Numbered from the stretch's first letter, positions 1 through 9,529 are shown. The stretch is DNA of 64,000 bases from Pseudomonas sp. EpS/L25 (GCF_001512295.1 NZ_LNUP01000001.1:177651-241650); one strand, 5' to 3'. The notes: generated by a model not told the origin, from the letters alone. A program made the numbers and translations.

Positions 1-2
1 GA

Positions 3-1829
3 GAGATCGAGTTTTCTGGCGAGAAGGACGGTGTCGCGAACGCTGGCGCTTTCGCGTTTTCATGGACGGCCCTTGATCACGGACTGTGGGCCGTGCTTTC
101 TGAGCACAACCTGCGGGGCAAATCAACCATCATCGAAATCGTTCGATGGATGATAAGAGGAAGACCGTCAAGCAACCTGCAAGACGATGTGCGGCGATGG
201 GTCCATGCCGTGCGGCTAGGTTTCCTTCTTGATTCAGACGAGTACGAGATCGTTGCCAAGACTCAGGGGGAGCCTATCGGCAGCCTGTACCGTATTCGCG
301 CGCCCGGCGCTACCGGAGGCGAACCGGGGAGAACCGTTCTTGCCGACTTTGCCACCGATGGCGAGTTCGAAGCAGTCATGGCCGATTTCTTCATGCGCAC
401 GTTCGCAATGGACCCAATATCGACCTGGCGACAGGGAAGAGAAGACGAAGGGCAGTCGGTAACACATAGCTGGGTAGCCTTTTCAGGTGCGATGTTCATC
501 GGCACCAACTACGAGGTACTTCTCGGCGACATGCCCGTCACCACGGGCCTCACATCGCGGTTGATGCAGATGTACCTCGGCGTCCCGTGGGTTTCAACAC
601 TCGCTGCTTCGAAGACCGCGCATCAGATCGTTGAACAAGCTGTTCAAGTTTCTGCGAGAAAAGATCAGCAGGGACAGGAAGCGACCAAAGCGCGCATTGC
701 AAGCATTAGCGCCCAACTGGCAGAGAAACGCGCCGAGCTGGCGAAGATTCCAAGCGATGAGGCCGTGCGCAACGCCATTGATGCTGATGCGACCGAACTG
801 GCTGATATTCGTCGCCAGGAGCGAGTCATGGTCGAATATGCGGAACGCGCCGTTGCCGCGCTCCGAGAACTAACCACCGTCTACCAGGAAGATCGGCGGG
901 ATCTCCAGACACACATGGATGCCATGTCCGCGACGGCAGTATTTCGTCGCTTGGAGCCGAAGTGCTGCCCTCGCTGCGATCATACGATTTCCAAGGCGAA
1001 GAAGGAGCTTGAAAGCTCCACACACTCATGTTCTGTTTGCGGTGAGTCGATCACGAACTCCGAAGACGGCGAGGCGATCAAGGCTGAACTGCAGGAACGG
1101 GTTGCGGCGTCCGAGGCTGCAGTAGCACAAGCCTCGGCCAAGAAGAAAGAGGTGGAAAATGAATTAGCCGCCCTGCGAGAAAAAATTGATCTCCTACAAA
1201 GTCGCCTTGAGTCGGCTTCCAAGGAGCTAGGTTCCGCAGTGCGGCGGCAAGAGGCTGCAATGGCCGTAGCGACTCTGGAAGGTCGGCTGGAAGAAGCCTC
1301 AATAAGCCCAGTTGCGCAAGCTGACGACCGAAGCGGCGAACTGAAAATTCTGTCTGCTGTCGTGGCGGAAACGGAGGCTCGGGTTAAGGCCGTGCGGGAT
1401 GGATTGCTAATCGATGTTTCTGCACGCTTGGTCGAATACGCCAAGGCCTTCGGAATGGAGAACTTGTCGGAAGCGTCACTGAAGGGAAACGCGGCTCTAT
1501 CGTTGGTCAAGGGGGGAGTACCCACGAGCTACAGCAAGGTGACGGAAGGCGAAAAGCTGCGTCTGAAGGTGGCGGCTGTGCTTGCGATGATTGAAATTGC
1601 TGAAGCGCGGGGTATTGGCCGGCACCCAGGATTGCTCATGATTGATTCGCCCGCTGCTCAAGAGGTATCTCCCGTCGACGTGGATCATCTTATTGCCGGG
1701 CTTCAGGCAGTTTTCACCAAGCTGCCGCATTTTCAGGTGTTTGTTGCCGGTATCTCATCTAGGGCGATAACCGATCACATACCGGAAGCGAATCGCCGCG
1801 AGGTTGCCGGCAATGCCTTCCTATGGTGA
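3..1829 (+). CDS. SMC/Rad50-like ATPase, 5'-truncated by the window edge
   Basis: The frame is open from base 3, so the gene begins upstream; the first in-frame ATG (93) lies inside the ATPase head and is not the real start. Visible are a degenerate P-loop (NLRGKST, about 108-128; the usual first glycines are replaced but GKST is kept), a long charged coiled coil (about 630-1440) interrupted by two CxxC pairs (CPRC about 966-977 and CSVC 1029-1040) that probably bind zinc, and a Walker B-like LLMIDSP (about 1632-1652) followed by a C-terminal ATPase half. This is the layout of Rad50/SMC-type ATPases, including those of ABC three-component/Lamassu defence systems. It overlaps the next gene by 7 bp, so the two are probably translated together. 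The function is inferred from architecture and from the defence-island setting; the exact family is not recognised. Confidence 0.75.
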   Translation, partial: EIEFSGEKDGVANAGAFAFSWTALDHGLWAVLSEHNLRGKSTIIEIVRWMIRGRPSSNLQDDVRRWVHAVRLGFLLDSDEYEIVAKTQGEPIGSLYRIRAPGATGGEPGRTVLADFATDGEFEAVMADFFMRTFAMDPISTWRQGREDEGQSVTHSWVAFSGAMFIGTNYEVLLGDMPVTTGLTSRLMQMYLGVPWVSTLAASKTAHQIVEQAVQVSARKDQQGQEATKARIASISAQLAEKRAELAKIPSDEAVRNAIDADATELADIRRQERVMVEYAERAVAALRELTTVYQEDRRDLQTHMDAMSATAVFRRLEPKCCPRCDHTISKAKKELESSTHSCSVCGESITNSEDGEAIKAELQERVAASEAAVAQASAKKKEVENELAALREKIDLLQSRLESASKELGSAVRRQEAAMAVATLEGRLEEASISPVAQADDRSGELKILSAVVAETEARVKAVRDGLLIDVSARLVEYAKAFGMENLSEASLKGNAALSLVKGGVPTSYSKVTEGEKLRLKVAAVLAMIEIAEARGIGRHPGLLMIDSPAAQEVSPVDVDHLIAGLQAVFTKLPHFQVFVAGISSRAITDHIPEANRREVAGNAFLW

Positions 1830-3802
1830 CCGCCATGCATCCGATCGAAGCCGAACTCATAGAGATCGTGAAGAGTGGGCGAGACTGGCAATTAGAAGAT
1901 CTTGGTGGGATCACAAAGCTCTCGCTGGTAGCAAGATCGCTCGGCAGTACACCCATTATGCCCGAGCTGCTTCACCCGCTTGTATTGGGATGGAGCGATG
2001 CCAAGGCGGCTGATAGAGACACGCACAAGGGCGTCCTGCACGATTTATTGGAGGGCGCGACAACAGACTTCGTACTCCTTGAAGCAGTCGATATCCTCGA
2101 ACATCATCGGCCGCTGCCAGACGACGGAGATGAGTGTTGCTTCATGCTCTTCCTGGCAAAGGCAGCAACCGGTGATCATTCGCTATCTGGGCTATCGCGC
2201 GGCGCAGCGCTTGATGGTGCGTTTCGCTGGGCCGGCGACAACAGACGCTGGCAGCTTCGCTTGCTCGACTTCTTCCTCGGTCTTGCACCAGGCGACGACA
2301 CAGAGTTCCTACGACGGGCCGTCAAGATCGTCGGCGTCGCTTTTTCGCACTGGCGCGACAAGGAGCTGGTCGAGGTTTTGCACAAACTATCTCAACTAGA
2401 AGCGGTCCGGCCTGAGGCAGCCTTCGAGTTGGGGATGGCGGCTCTTGCTGAAGCCATGGATAGAGCGGACAGCAACGAGGCGGCTACCGCCTTCCGTGAG
2501 GCCAGAGAGTGGTTTGGCGAGTCCGACGGAATATCTGAGCGCCGCCCCGAAGCCAGCTTGTACCTCGATGGCCTCGACCTACTCCTGAACTTCCACAGCG
2601 GTGCCGCAAGCGCATCGCTCGATACCGTGAGCGCTCGTGTTCAGCAGCAAGCGTTCGAGCTACACGCCTGGTCCGGAGGCTCTGGCCCTCCGTGGTTGGG
2701 GGCCAGACAGACCGAGGCGGCATGTTGGAGCGCGTTGGCTAGTGCCGTTGCGGGACTAGCAGGCTCACTTGATGAACCGAGTTGGTGGGAACCGGCTGCC
2801 GTCATCGAAGAAAGTCTCCTGTCTGTGTACAGCGCAGGTCGATCGATCTTGCGTCGAGATCAGGACGGTGGCGTCGAAGCGATGGTCAGGCCTCGAATAC
2901 GCGCAAGTGTCGCCACGCAGGCCGGACAGGCTCATCAAGTTCGCATGTGGCTCCAACAGAACGCGATCCACGAATGGACCGCAGAAGCGCAAGATCTGAT
3001 CGCACAGATTGATGCTTTGATTGAACAGTCAGGCAGTCCGAAAAACCCTCCTGAGGCGGCGAGCGAACGGACCTCGCTCGCCGCCATCATCGCGGGGTCC
3101 AACATTCCGGAAGAGCAGAGGAATGTCCTTCTCGGTGTAGTCGTGAACGCCATGTCTCTGCAACTTGCCAACATGACAAGTGCCGAAGCCGATGTCATCG
3201 AACGCTGCTGTAACGAAGTTCGAGAGCACAACGACTACAGCACGAACGCGAATGGGGCACGTCTCTTCGATACAGTGCTTCTCTGGTTGGTCCGTTTTAT
3301 ATTCAATCGCCTGGAATTGACTAAAGGCGACGACCCAACTGGCACCTATCTCTTCGAACGCGATGATGGCTCACTGCCTCACGAGGATGAACTACAGCAG
3401 GACTTTTTTCGCTGGGTGGCAACGTATGCAGCAGGGAGTGATCTTGAACCGACAAACATTGCGAGTGGCAGAGCCGATATACGCCTGAAGTCCGGCCCCG
3501 AACGTCTCGTTGTCGAGGTGAAACGTGAGGAAAAGGACTGCTCTTTCGACGCGCTCTTCAAATCGTATGCAGCACAAACGACAGACTACCAGAACGTCAG
3601 CATCCGATTGGGCGTACTGCTAGTGCTCGACTTGGCGACACCCAACCGCGAAGGTACTCCGCATCTAACAAGCTTGTTTGAGATGCGCCACGTCCGCCGC
3701 TGCAATGAATCCCAGTCACGGCTGATCTTGATCGTCAAGGTTCCGGGCCGACGAAAGAGGCCGAGTGACCTCACTAAGCTTGCCAAGGCCAAACGATCTT
3801 AG
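1823..3802 (+). CDS. Large protein with C-terminal PD-(D/E)XK nuclease-like domain
   Basis: A 659-residue protein whose ATG overlaps the stop of the ATPase gene, so it is the second gene of the same operon. The N-terminal about 500 residues are mostly helical, without a motif I recognise. Near the C-terminus ADIRL (about 3473-3487) followed by VVEVKRE (about 3507-3527) gives the D...ExK signature of restriction-endonuclease-fold nucleases. An SMC-like ATPase next to a REase-fold protein is typical of anti-phage modules in which the ATPase senses DNA and releases a nuclease. No signal peptide is seen; it is probably cytoplasmic. The nuclease call rests on the motif only. Alternative in-frame starts at 1826 (GTG) and 1835 (ATG) exist. 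Confidence 0.65.
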   Translation: MVTAMHPIEAELIEIVKSGRDWQLEDLGGITKLSLVARSLGSTPIMPELLHPLVLGWSDAKAADRDTHKGVLHDLLEGATTDFVLLEAVDILEHHRPLPDDGDECCFMLFLAKAATGDHSLSGLSRGAALDGAFRWAGDNRRWQLRLLDFFLGLAPGDDTEFLRRAVKIVGVAFSHWRDKELVEVLHKLSQLEAVRPEAAFELGMAALAEAMDRADSNEAATAFREAREWFGESDGISERRPEASLYLDGLDLLLNFHSGAASASLDTVSARVQQQAFELHAWSGGSGPPWLGARQTEAACWSALASAVAGLAGSLDEPSWWEPAAVIEESLLSVYSAGRSILRRDQDGGVEAMVRPRIRASVATQAGQAHQVRMWLQQNAIHEWTAEAQDLIAQIDALIEQSGSPKNPPEAASERTSLAAIIAGSNIPEEQRNVLLGVVVNAMSLQLANMTSAEADVIERCCNEVREHNDYSTNANGARLFDTVLLWLVRFIFNRLELTKGDDPTGTYLFERDDGSLPHEDELQQDFFRWVATYAAGSDLEPTNIASGRADIRLKSGPERLVVEVKREEKDCSFDALFKSYAAQTTDYQNVSIRLGVLLVLDLATPNREGTPHLTSLFEMRHVRRCNESQSRLILIVKVPGRRKRPSDLTKLAKAKRS

Positions 3803-4037
3803 ATAGCGAGGATGCCCCGTTACGGGTGAGGGAGGCCGCAAGACTGCCCAAACTCCGCCAGTCGTAGACCCGCCGCTAGCAAGCGCACGGCATGCGCAGT
3901 CCTGGGTCAGCGATCCGGGCCAGAGGCGCCAGGGATCAGCGCCGAATGGCCATGGCTTGACACGACATACGGAGCAAGATTCACGAGCCTAAGGACGTTT
4001 CGCGCCGCGACGAAAACACAGTCGCACAAAGGCCGGC

Positions 4038-5381
4038 TCAATCGCTGGGTTGACTCGATTGAGATGTGTTAAGAAGATCGGACATCACGTCCTCTCGCAA
4101 GCGCATGGGATGCCGAGCCCGTCCGATCAATGCGCATACCGCTCGTCTTGCCAAGCTGCGTGCCGACAAACGCTGCTGCGTCGAAATTCGTTGCAACCCC
4201 GCTCGCCCGTGGATAAACGCACTTCTCAAGTCGAAGAGAAGCTCATAATCCTGCGCCGCCTTGTCTTCCCCGATCGCTGCACGGAGACGTGCTGCGACGC
4301 GGTTTGTCGGAGATAGTCTTGCATGCGGGTCAGATTTGGGCCGGAGCCTGCGTTTGTGATCGCTTTCTGAGCCTAATGCCGCCTCAATCACCGTGAGGTG
4401 GGCGATGAACTCGTCTATGCCATTTGCGAGGAACGCTCGGACCAGAAAATGCACCACCGGAGTTTCAAAGAGAGGTGTTGCGCGAGCGACCTGCACTTCG
4501 GTCCATGCCGCATCCGTAATCCATTGCAACCCCACGGCAGCCCCACTGTCGAGCGGCAACATGATGGGGCGCTCAAGTTCAATCTCTTCTCCCCAATTGT
4601 CCTGGTATATCCAAGGCTCGAACGAGAGACTGTCCGCACTGGGTGGACGAGAGGGCGACACAAAAAGGTCGTCATCAAGGGTGTAGATCCACGGCACACG
4701 GAACCCACGCCAGTCGACTTCCTTCAACGTTGACCATTCTTCCCATGGGACGAGAAGGATGAAAAAAAGCGCATCTTCGACGGCCGTGGGAAAGCGGCCA
4801 AGATGCGGTTCGATCTCACCAAGATCTCGACTCATATCCTCGTACAGGAAGGGAAAGGCGCGTGCTTCCGGCCTCACATTCACTGGAACTTCTTCCTCGA
4901 CGATCAGCCATTGAAACTCGACCAGGCGCTTCGATTCCAATGGCAAGTCAGGGAAGTGACGCATCAGTCTCGGTCTGTCAAACAGAACATCGAGTTCGGC
5001 GGCGGTCAACCAGGCAATGCGTGAATTGCCGAAGATCATCGGCGGTAGATCGTCTGCAAGATCCAGAGGACAGAGGTGGCGTCGGGTGATGGACTTGCGC
5101 GAGAAGGCCTTCACCAACATCTCCGCCACGGCCGGCAGGTCAAGCATGGGCTCCCTGTAATTGGCGGGCAGCCCGCACGGCAGGCCAAGGGCCCTTAGTG
5201 CATTGCTCAACGCAAAGATGGCTTTGCCGCTGTCAGTACGCTGAGCGATTAGCTCACTCAATGCGACGAACGCAGGCGCCGACAGCAGATTGTCGGGGCC
5301 AGGCGGCGGAATCCTCCACAACGCTGCCAGAGCGCCGAGAAGTTGATCGTCCACGGACATCATTGGATAGCTCCATCCCAT
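4038..5381 (-). CDS. HEPN-domain protein downstream of gajB (Apea-like)
   Basis: A 447-residue protein starting 28 bp after the gajB stop on the same strand, so probably cotranscribed with Gabija. Its last third contains a predicted helical HEPN domain with the RxxxxH catalytic signature (RSAFIHG, roughly residues 388-394), preceded by YELLFDL as in Apea-like HEPN families; HEPN domains with this motif are usually metal-independent RNases. The first 300 residues are unrecognised. Canonical Gabija has only gajA and gajB, so this gene may be an accessory effector, or an independent module lying next to it. A second possible ATG lies at 5363. The HEPN assignment is by motif and context; activity is inferred. 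Confidence 0.6.
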   Translation of the reverse strand: MGWSYPMMSVDDQLLGALAALWRIPPPGPDNLLSAPAFVALSELIAQRTDSGKAIFALSNALRALGLPCGLPANYREPMLDLPAVAEMLVKAFSRKSITRRHLCPLDLADDLPPMIFGNSRIAWLTAAELDVLFDRPRLMRHFPDLPLESKRLVEFQWLIVEEEVPVNVRPEARAFPFLYEDMSRDLGEIEPHLGRFPTAVEDALFFILLVPWEEWSTLKEVDWRGFRVPWIYTLDDDLFVSPSRPPSADSLSFEPWIYQDNWGEEIELERPIMLPLDSGAAVGLQWITDAAWTEVQVARATPLFETPVVHFLVRAFLANGIDEFIAHLTVIEAALGSESDHKRRLRPKSDPHARLSPTNRVAARLRAAIGEDKAAQDYELLFDLRSAFIHGRAGLQRISTQQRLSARSLARRAVCALIGRARHPMRLREDVMSDLLNTSQSSQPSD

Positions 5382-5409
5382 TTGGGCTGCAGGTGCCAGG
5401 ATCTGATCA

Positions 5410-6840
5410 CTACCGCGGAATAGCGTTATCCGTCGTTACAACGGTGATCGACTTCGCACCACGGGTCAACGCCACATATAAGTGTTTCGATGACATCGAC
5501 TCCGCTTCCAGGATGATGGCATGGTCGTACTCAAGCCCCTTGACCAGTAGCGTCGTCCCGATGAGCTTGTTGTGCCGGATCGGTCGGCCTGAATGGCGAA
5601 ACTCGCGCTGGTATCGGTTCGCCGCTTCGGTCAGTGTGAGGCCTAGATTGTCCTCGTGCATACGCAACACTCCCATCATGCGGCCCAAGAGATCACGGCG
5701 GTAGGTCGTGACTTCGGGGCGGGCACGGACAAGGTCGAGCATGGCAGCCATGTCCTTGCATGATCCCGTAGCCAAATAGCGATTCGCCACCTCCAGAATC
5801 TCGGGACATTTCGTCGCCCTTGTTGCCTTCCCCTCCTGGCCCTTCTTGGTTGCCGCGGCGAGCACGCCATCGACCGCGTTGCAACAGGTCTTGCAAAAAT
5901 CGATCACAGACCGAAGCCGCTCTCCTGCTGACTTGGCGCCATCGATCTTTTTTATGAAACGATGGAGATCCTTGCCTTCGACCTCCTCCAGGCTGGAGAA
6001 CTTGCCGGCCATGCTTTGCGCCAGCTTATGTGTCTTGTTCTTCGACTTCTGATCGCCCGCGTGGATGGCAATGACAGACGCCTGGTTCTTCAGGTGGTCG
6101 TAGAACACGCTCAGCCGTTTTTTATTACTGAAATCGTTCAAATCAACAGAATACCGACGAACCCCATTGGGCAATGGCCCGGCAAGGGGGATCTTTTTGT
6201 CTTCTGCTAGAAGCGCCCGGGCCTGGCTCAGCCACTGCCCGAGTTCATCGGCCCCTGCCAGTTTCCACCTCCAAGGCGTCTTCAGTTCGCCGAGCAACTG
6301 GTAGTTAGGATAGACCGCCGTGTTCCAATCGATCGGTTGCTGGCCGAAGTCGAAGATGGCCTGCATGGGATCGCCGAGCAGCCGGCATGGGAGCAACTGT
6401 GCCAGGGCTTCTACCAACTTATGCTGCTGGTCGGAGCAATCTTGATACTCGTCGACGTAGACCCCAGCGTAGGAGCACTTGATCATGTGCTGCACGAACG
6501 GTCTGTTCAGTAGCGCGGCGCAGGCCTCATAGAGTTTTCCCCACTCCTTTCCTGAAGGGTGTTCCTTTTTCCACTTTGATGTCTTCGGGAAGTAAAGGCA
6601 GGTACGTAGCGCCCAGCTCGCGATGGTGTCGATTTGGTACTGCGCCGGCGGAATCCGCAGCAGCTGCATCTTCCGCTTGATTGCGTTCACGCCAGCGTAG
6701 GTATGGGTCAGCACCAACTGGCGACGGGCAGCCGCCTGCACGGCCCTCGCTATTAAATGAGTTTTTCCGTAGCCGGCAGGGGCAATTACGTATCCCTTGC
6801 CGTTAAAGTCCGCCAAGACTTTCGGCAGTTCGTCATCCAT
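5410..6840 (-). CDS. gajB: Gabija GajB-like UvrD/Rep-type helicase
   Basis: A superfamily 1 helicase-like protein of 476 residues. Motifs in order: Walker A APAGYGKT, VDEYQDCSDQQ (Walker B/motif II), RLLGDPMQAIF (motif III), and near the C-terminus VKGLEYDHAIILE with YVALTRGAKS (motifs V/VI). The start is placed at the ATG at 6840, which overlaps the gajA stop by 8 bp; a longer frame reaches upstream into gajA but has no helicase sequence there. In Gabija systems GajB senses DNA ends produced by GajA and hydrolyses (d)NTPs; the complex aborts phage infection. The size and the overlap with an OLD nuclease match the family well. Confidence 0.88.
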   Translation of the reverse strand: MDDELPKVLADFNGKGYVIAPAGYGKTHLIARAVQAAARRQLVLTHTYAGVNAIKRKMQLLRIPPAQYQIDTIASWALRTCLYFPKTSKWKKEHPSGKEWGKLYEACAALLNRPFVQHMIKCSYAGVYVDEYQDCSDQQHKLVEALAQLLPCRLLGDPMQAIFDFGQQPIDWNTAVYPNYQLLGELKTPWRWKLAGADELGQWLSQARALLAEDKKIPLAGPLPNGVRRYSVDLNDFSNKKRLSVFYDHLKNQASVIAIHAGDQKSKNKTHKLAQSMAGKFSSLEEVEGKDLHRFIKKIDGAKSAGERLRSVIDFCKTCCNAVDGVLAAATKKGQEGKATRATKCPEILEVANRYLATGSCKDMAAMLDLVRARPEVTTYRRDLLGRMMGVLRMHEDNLGLTLTEAANRYQREFRHSGRPIRHNKLIGTTLLVKGLEYDHAIILEAESMSSKHLYVALTRGAKSITVVTTDNAIPR

Positions 6841-8536
6841 TGTCCACCCATGTGCGGAACTGCCCCAGCTTGGTCGCGAACTCCTTCTGCAGGAATGCGG
6901 CATCCGCGAACGCGGGGAAAATGGCCTGCGCCCATTGCTCGCCATACGCGATGTTCTTGAACCAATTGGACGATTTCGCTGCAGCGCCGATGGCTTTGCG
7001 CAGTTCGGCGGTGTCCTGCCATTTGCCGATGTCCTCGTCGAACTGAATGTTCAATTTCGACCTGACTTGATCGTGGACCGGAAACCCAAGCTCCTTGGCA
7101 AGCTTAGCGCTTGCCATCACCTGCTCCCAAGGCAAGTCCACCATCGCCCGCTGCTCGATCGATAGCCTATCGGCCCACATCACGACGACCATCTCCTTTC
7201 CGGTCAGATCAGCGGCATCTTTATCGGAGAACTGATCCTGGGCGTCGCCATCGGCTAGAACCATGACATCGTAGTGCAGGGCCTTGAATCCCGTCGCAAG
7301 CCCTTTGACCTTGCTCGCGCCATGCGCATCGAGCGGCACCACCCCCAGGTATGAGAACGGCAGCTTCCCTGCGGCCGCCCAAAGATCGTCCATGCCGCGC
7401 AGGAACCCCACTTCGGTTGCTCCTTCGCAGACGACCACCTTGCGGGACAAGAACGCTTCCGCGCTGGAACGGATATGGCCTTGGATATTCAGCCCTTCCA
7501 GTGCCTTGCCTGCGGCCGCAACCACGCGCACGCCAGCGTCTTCTTTGCGCAGCAGGTACAACTGTTCCACCGTCAACTCGCGCAGCACGGTAGGAGAATG
7601 TGTCGTAAGGAAATACTGCCCCTTCTGATCCTCGCGAATGTGCTTGATCAGGCGCGCGACCCGGTGCGGCTCCAGCCCGTACTCGACTTCATCGAACAGG
7701 GTGATGTGCTGGTCTTCCAAGCCTTCCTGCTGGATACCGCACAGCAGCATGCGTTTCGAGCCGAGACCCAACTGCCGCAGGGGAATGTCGCCATCGTGCA
7801 AAGTCAGGCCGCCGATCCGGATACTAATCGCGTTGAGGTCGAGGTGTGCCTTGTATTCGTGTCCGACCGGAACACCAAGCCCCTTCGCCACCTGCTCCGA
7901 CTTGGCCGCCGCGGCATCGAACTTCTTCAGGACCAATGCTCGTTGGCTGTCGAGCGAGCTTCTTGCCGCACGCGTCGCCTCAACCAGCGATTCGTTCAGA
8001 TTATCGGATTCGGTGATCTTCGCGAGCGCCGTTCCTGCAGCCCAAGTCAGCTGTTTCTCGCTGTACGTGCCGATTAAGCCAGCGCCGACTTTGGCGCGAT
8101 CAGTCGCCTTGAAATCAACACCGTCGGGATTGCGTTCGGTAACGACCTTCCACTTCGGCTCCAGATCCTTTGCGACAGAGAGCCGGATGCTGAGAACGTG
8201 CTCGTCATCGTCATCAGGCTCATCATTCAACTTGAACGCATCCTTGTTCCAGCCGCGCAGATGCGCCCCGTACTTCTGTTCCGCGCAGAACTCGGGCAAC
8301 AAATCTCCAATCACGACCTCAATCTGGATTGAATCGTCAGTGTTGCACTGATAGAAATCGGAATCGTAGAACGCGTGATTCCACTGCGGGCTGAAGGCGC
8401 AGCGGATCGCTTCCAGCACCGTCGTTTTCGTAGAATCGCCCTTGCCGATCAGGCAGAAGGTCTTCTCGTTGGGGAGATCCCATTCGAGCCGGTTGATTCC
8501 CCTGAAGTTCTGGATTTTTAGTTTTCTGACCTTCAT
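6833..8536 (-). CDS. gajA: Gabija GajA-like OLD-family nuclease (ATPase + TOPRIM)
   Basis: A 567-residue OLD-family endonuclease. The N-terminal ABC ATPase half has a P-loop (GKGDSTKTT) after MKVRKLKIQNFRGI, then TLFDEVEYGLEP as Walker B with THSPTVL as the switch region. The C-terminal TOPRIM domain shows VVVCEGATEV (catalytic Glu) and VMVLADGDAQD (metal-binding Asp pair). Together with the overlapping gajB this is a complete Gabija pair. GajA proteins form tetramers that nick specific DNA when cellular NTP falls. No upstream gene is fused; the promoter should lie between 8537 and 8648, where no clear motif is seen. Confidence 0.9.
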   Translation of the reverse strand: MKVRKLKIQNFRGINRLEWDLPNEKTFCLIGKGDSTKTTVLEAIRCAFSPQWNHAFYDSDFYQCNTDDSIQIEVVIGDLLPEFCAEQKYGAHLRGWNKDAFKLNDEPDDDDEHVLSIRLSVAKDLEPKWKVVTERNPDGVDFKATDRAKVGAGLIGTYSEKQLTWAAGTALAKITESDNLNESLVEATRAARSSLDSQRALVLKKFDAAAAKSEQVAKGLGVPVGHEYKAHLDLNAISIRIGGLTLHDGDIPLRQLGLGSKRMLLCGIQQEGLEDQHITLFDEVEYGLEPHRVARLIKHIREDQKGQYFLTTHSPTVLRELTVEQLYLLRKEDAGVRVVAAAGKALEGLNIQGHIRSSAEAFLSRKVVVCEGATEVGFLRGMDDLWAAAGKLPFSYLGVVPLDAHGASKVKGLATGFKALHYDVMVLADGDAQDQFSDKDAADLTGKEMVVVMWADRLSIEQRAMVDLPWEQVMASAKLAKELGFPVHDQVRSKLNIQFDEDIGKWQDTAELRKAIGAAAKSSNWFKNIAYGEQWAQAIFPAFADAAFLQKEFATKLGQFRTWVDNG

Positions 8537-8648
8537 CGCATCCCCCGTGCGTGCCGCGCCATTAACGCGTTAGCCCCTCAAGCCTAACGTGCGCAGCCCA
8601 CCACTAACTGACCCGTCATATTTGCTCAAGCGCGTGGCTGCGTGTGTG

Positions 8649-8981
8649 TCAGCCAATCGCCAGCCGGACCGGCTTACCAACCCGGCTCAACATCTCCACC
8701 AGCGTGTCGATGGTGAACTTGGCGGTCTTCTTATTCACCACATCAGACACTCGTGGGCGTGACACCATCAGGATCTCCGCGGCCTCAGCCTGCTTCAGGT
8801 GATGCTGCGCAATCCATTCGGTCAACTCCGACATCAGTTGCTCCTTGAGTAGCCGCGTGTCGTTGATCTGCTGAAGCGAAGCGGCGTGCAACCGTGCAGC
8901 TTCCTCGGCCGGGAATCCCAGTTCGAGGAAGAGGTTCGCGCCCGGTTTCGTGACATGGCGAATTTCGGTGTCGATCTTCAT
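8649..8981 (-). CDS. higA: HigA-like antitoxin, XRE family
   Basis: A 110-residue protein with a helix-turn-helix (LKQAEAAEILMVSRPRVSDV) followed by the IDTLVEMLSRVGKPVRL tail that is typical of HigA/XRE antitoxins paired with RelE-like toxins. Its ATG shares the ATGA overlap with the toxin stop, giving toxin-first order as in higBA. It probably neutralises the toxin and represses the operon from the palindrome at 9334-9349. The symbol is a family-level assignment. Confidence 0.8.
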   Translation of the reverse strand: MKIDTEIRHVTKPGANLFLELGFPAEEAARLHAASLQQINDTRLLKEQLMSELTEWIAQHHLKQAEAAEILMVSRPRVSDVVNKKTAKFTIDTLVEMLSRVGKPVRLAIG

Positions 8982-9322
8982 GGCCTACCTCTTCTTGCGT
9001 TGACCACGGCACGATAGCGCGCCGTGGCGATGTCCTTGTCCCGCTTGCTGGTCGCTTGCGTCTTCTTCTGGAAGCAGTGCAGGACGTACACGGCTTCCTC
9101 GAACTTGGCGACGTACATCACCCGGAAGATGCCGCTAGCGTCGCGGATACGGATTTCCCGCGTCCCGGCACCCACGTCATCGAACGACCTCCAGTCCTCC
9201 GGTTCCAGACCCGCTTGGACCTTGCTCAGCTGGAAACCGGCATCCCGGCGCGGCTCGTCGGGGAATTTCACCAGATCGTCGTAGGCGGACCCTACCCAAC
9301 GAATCTCTTTCTCATGCTGCAT
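8978..9322 (-). CDS. higB: HigB/RelE-like toxin (phage Gp49-like)
   Basis: A 114-residue basic protein with the RelE/HigB-superfamily pattern: VGSAYDDLVKFPDEPRRDAG at the N-terminus, then the strand-rich core TREIRIRDASGIFRVMYVAKFEEAVYVLHCFQKKTQAT ending in basic helices. Such toxins cleave mRNA on the ribosome. First gene of the pair, 4-bp overlap with the antitoxin. The operator palindrome sits 11 bp upstream of the ATG. It lies between Gabija and the integrase and may stabilise the island. Confidence 0.8.
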   Translation of the reverse strand: MQHEKEIRWVGSAYDDLVKFPDEPRRDAGFQLSKVQAGLEPEDWRSFDDVGAGTREIRIRDASGIFRVMYVAKFEEAVYVLHCFQKKTQATSKRDKDIATARYRAVVNARRGRP

Positions 9323-9333
9323 AGGACAGTCCC

Positions 9334-9349
9334 GTATAAAATTTTATAC
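9334..9349. promoter_or_regulatory. Perfect 16-bp palindrome, putative HigA operator
   Basis: GTATAAAATTTTATAC is a perfect dyad located 11 bp upstream of the toxin ATG (the toxin reads leftward). Its AT-rich core could itself contain the -10 element. XRE antitoxins autorepress from palindromes of this size, so this is the likely operator of the higBA pair. Binding is inferred. Confidence 0.65.
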
Positions 9350-9529
9350 CAGAATGCGCCGAGCGTAAAGGCGAACGCCGCTTCCTAAGACGTGGCCCGC
9401 TGCGCACCCGTGGTTGCCATGTGATCCTCGTTTTAGGACTCCCACGATGCCAAGGTGGATGCCGGTACAACCATCCGGCAGGGCGGCGGGGGGCTCCGCG
9501 GCCCCCGAAAGCGTCTTCCTGCTTCCTGC

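Noticed and set aside
8978..9322. Idea that the RelE-like gene belongs to the Gabija operon
   Set aside because: It has its own operator palindrome and overlapping antitoxin, and the 112-bp gap before gajA argues for a separate unit.
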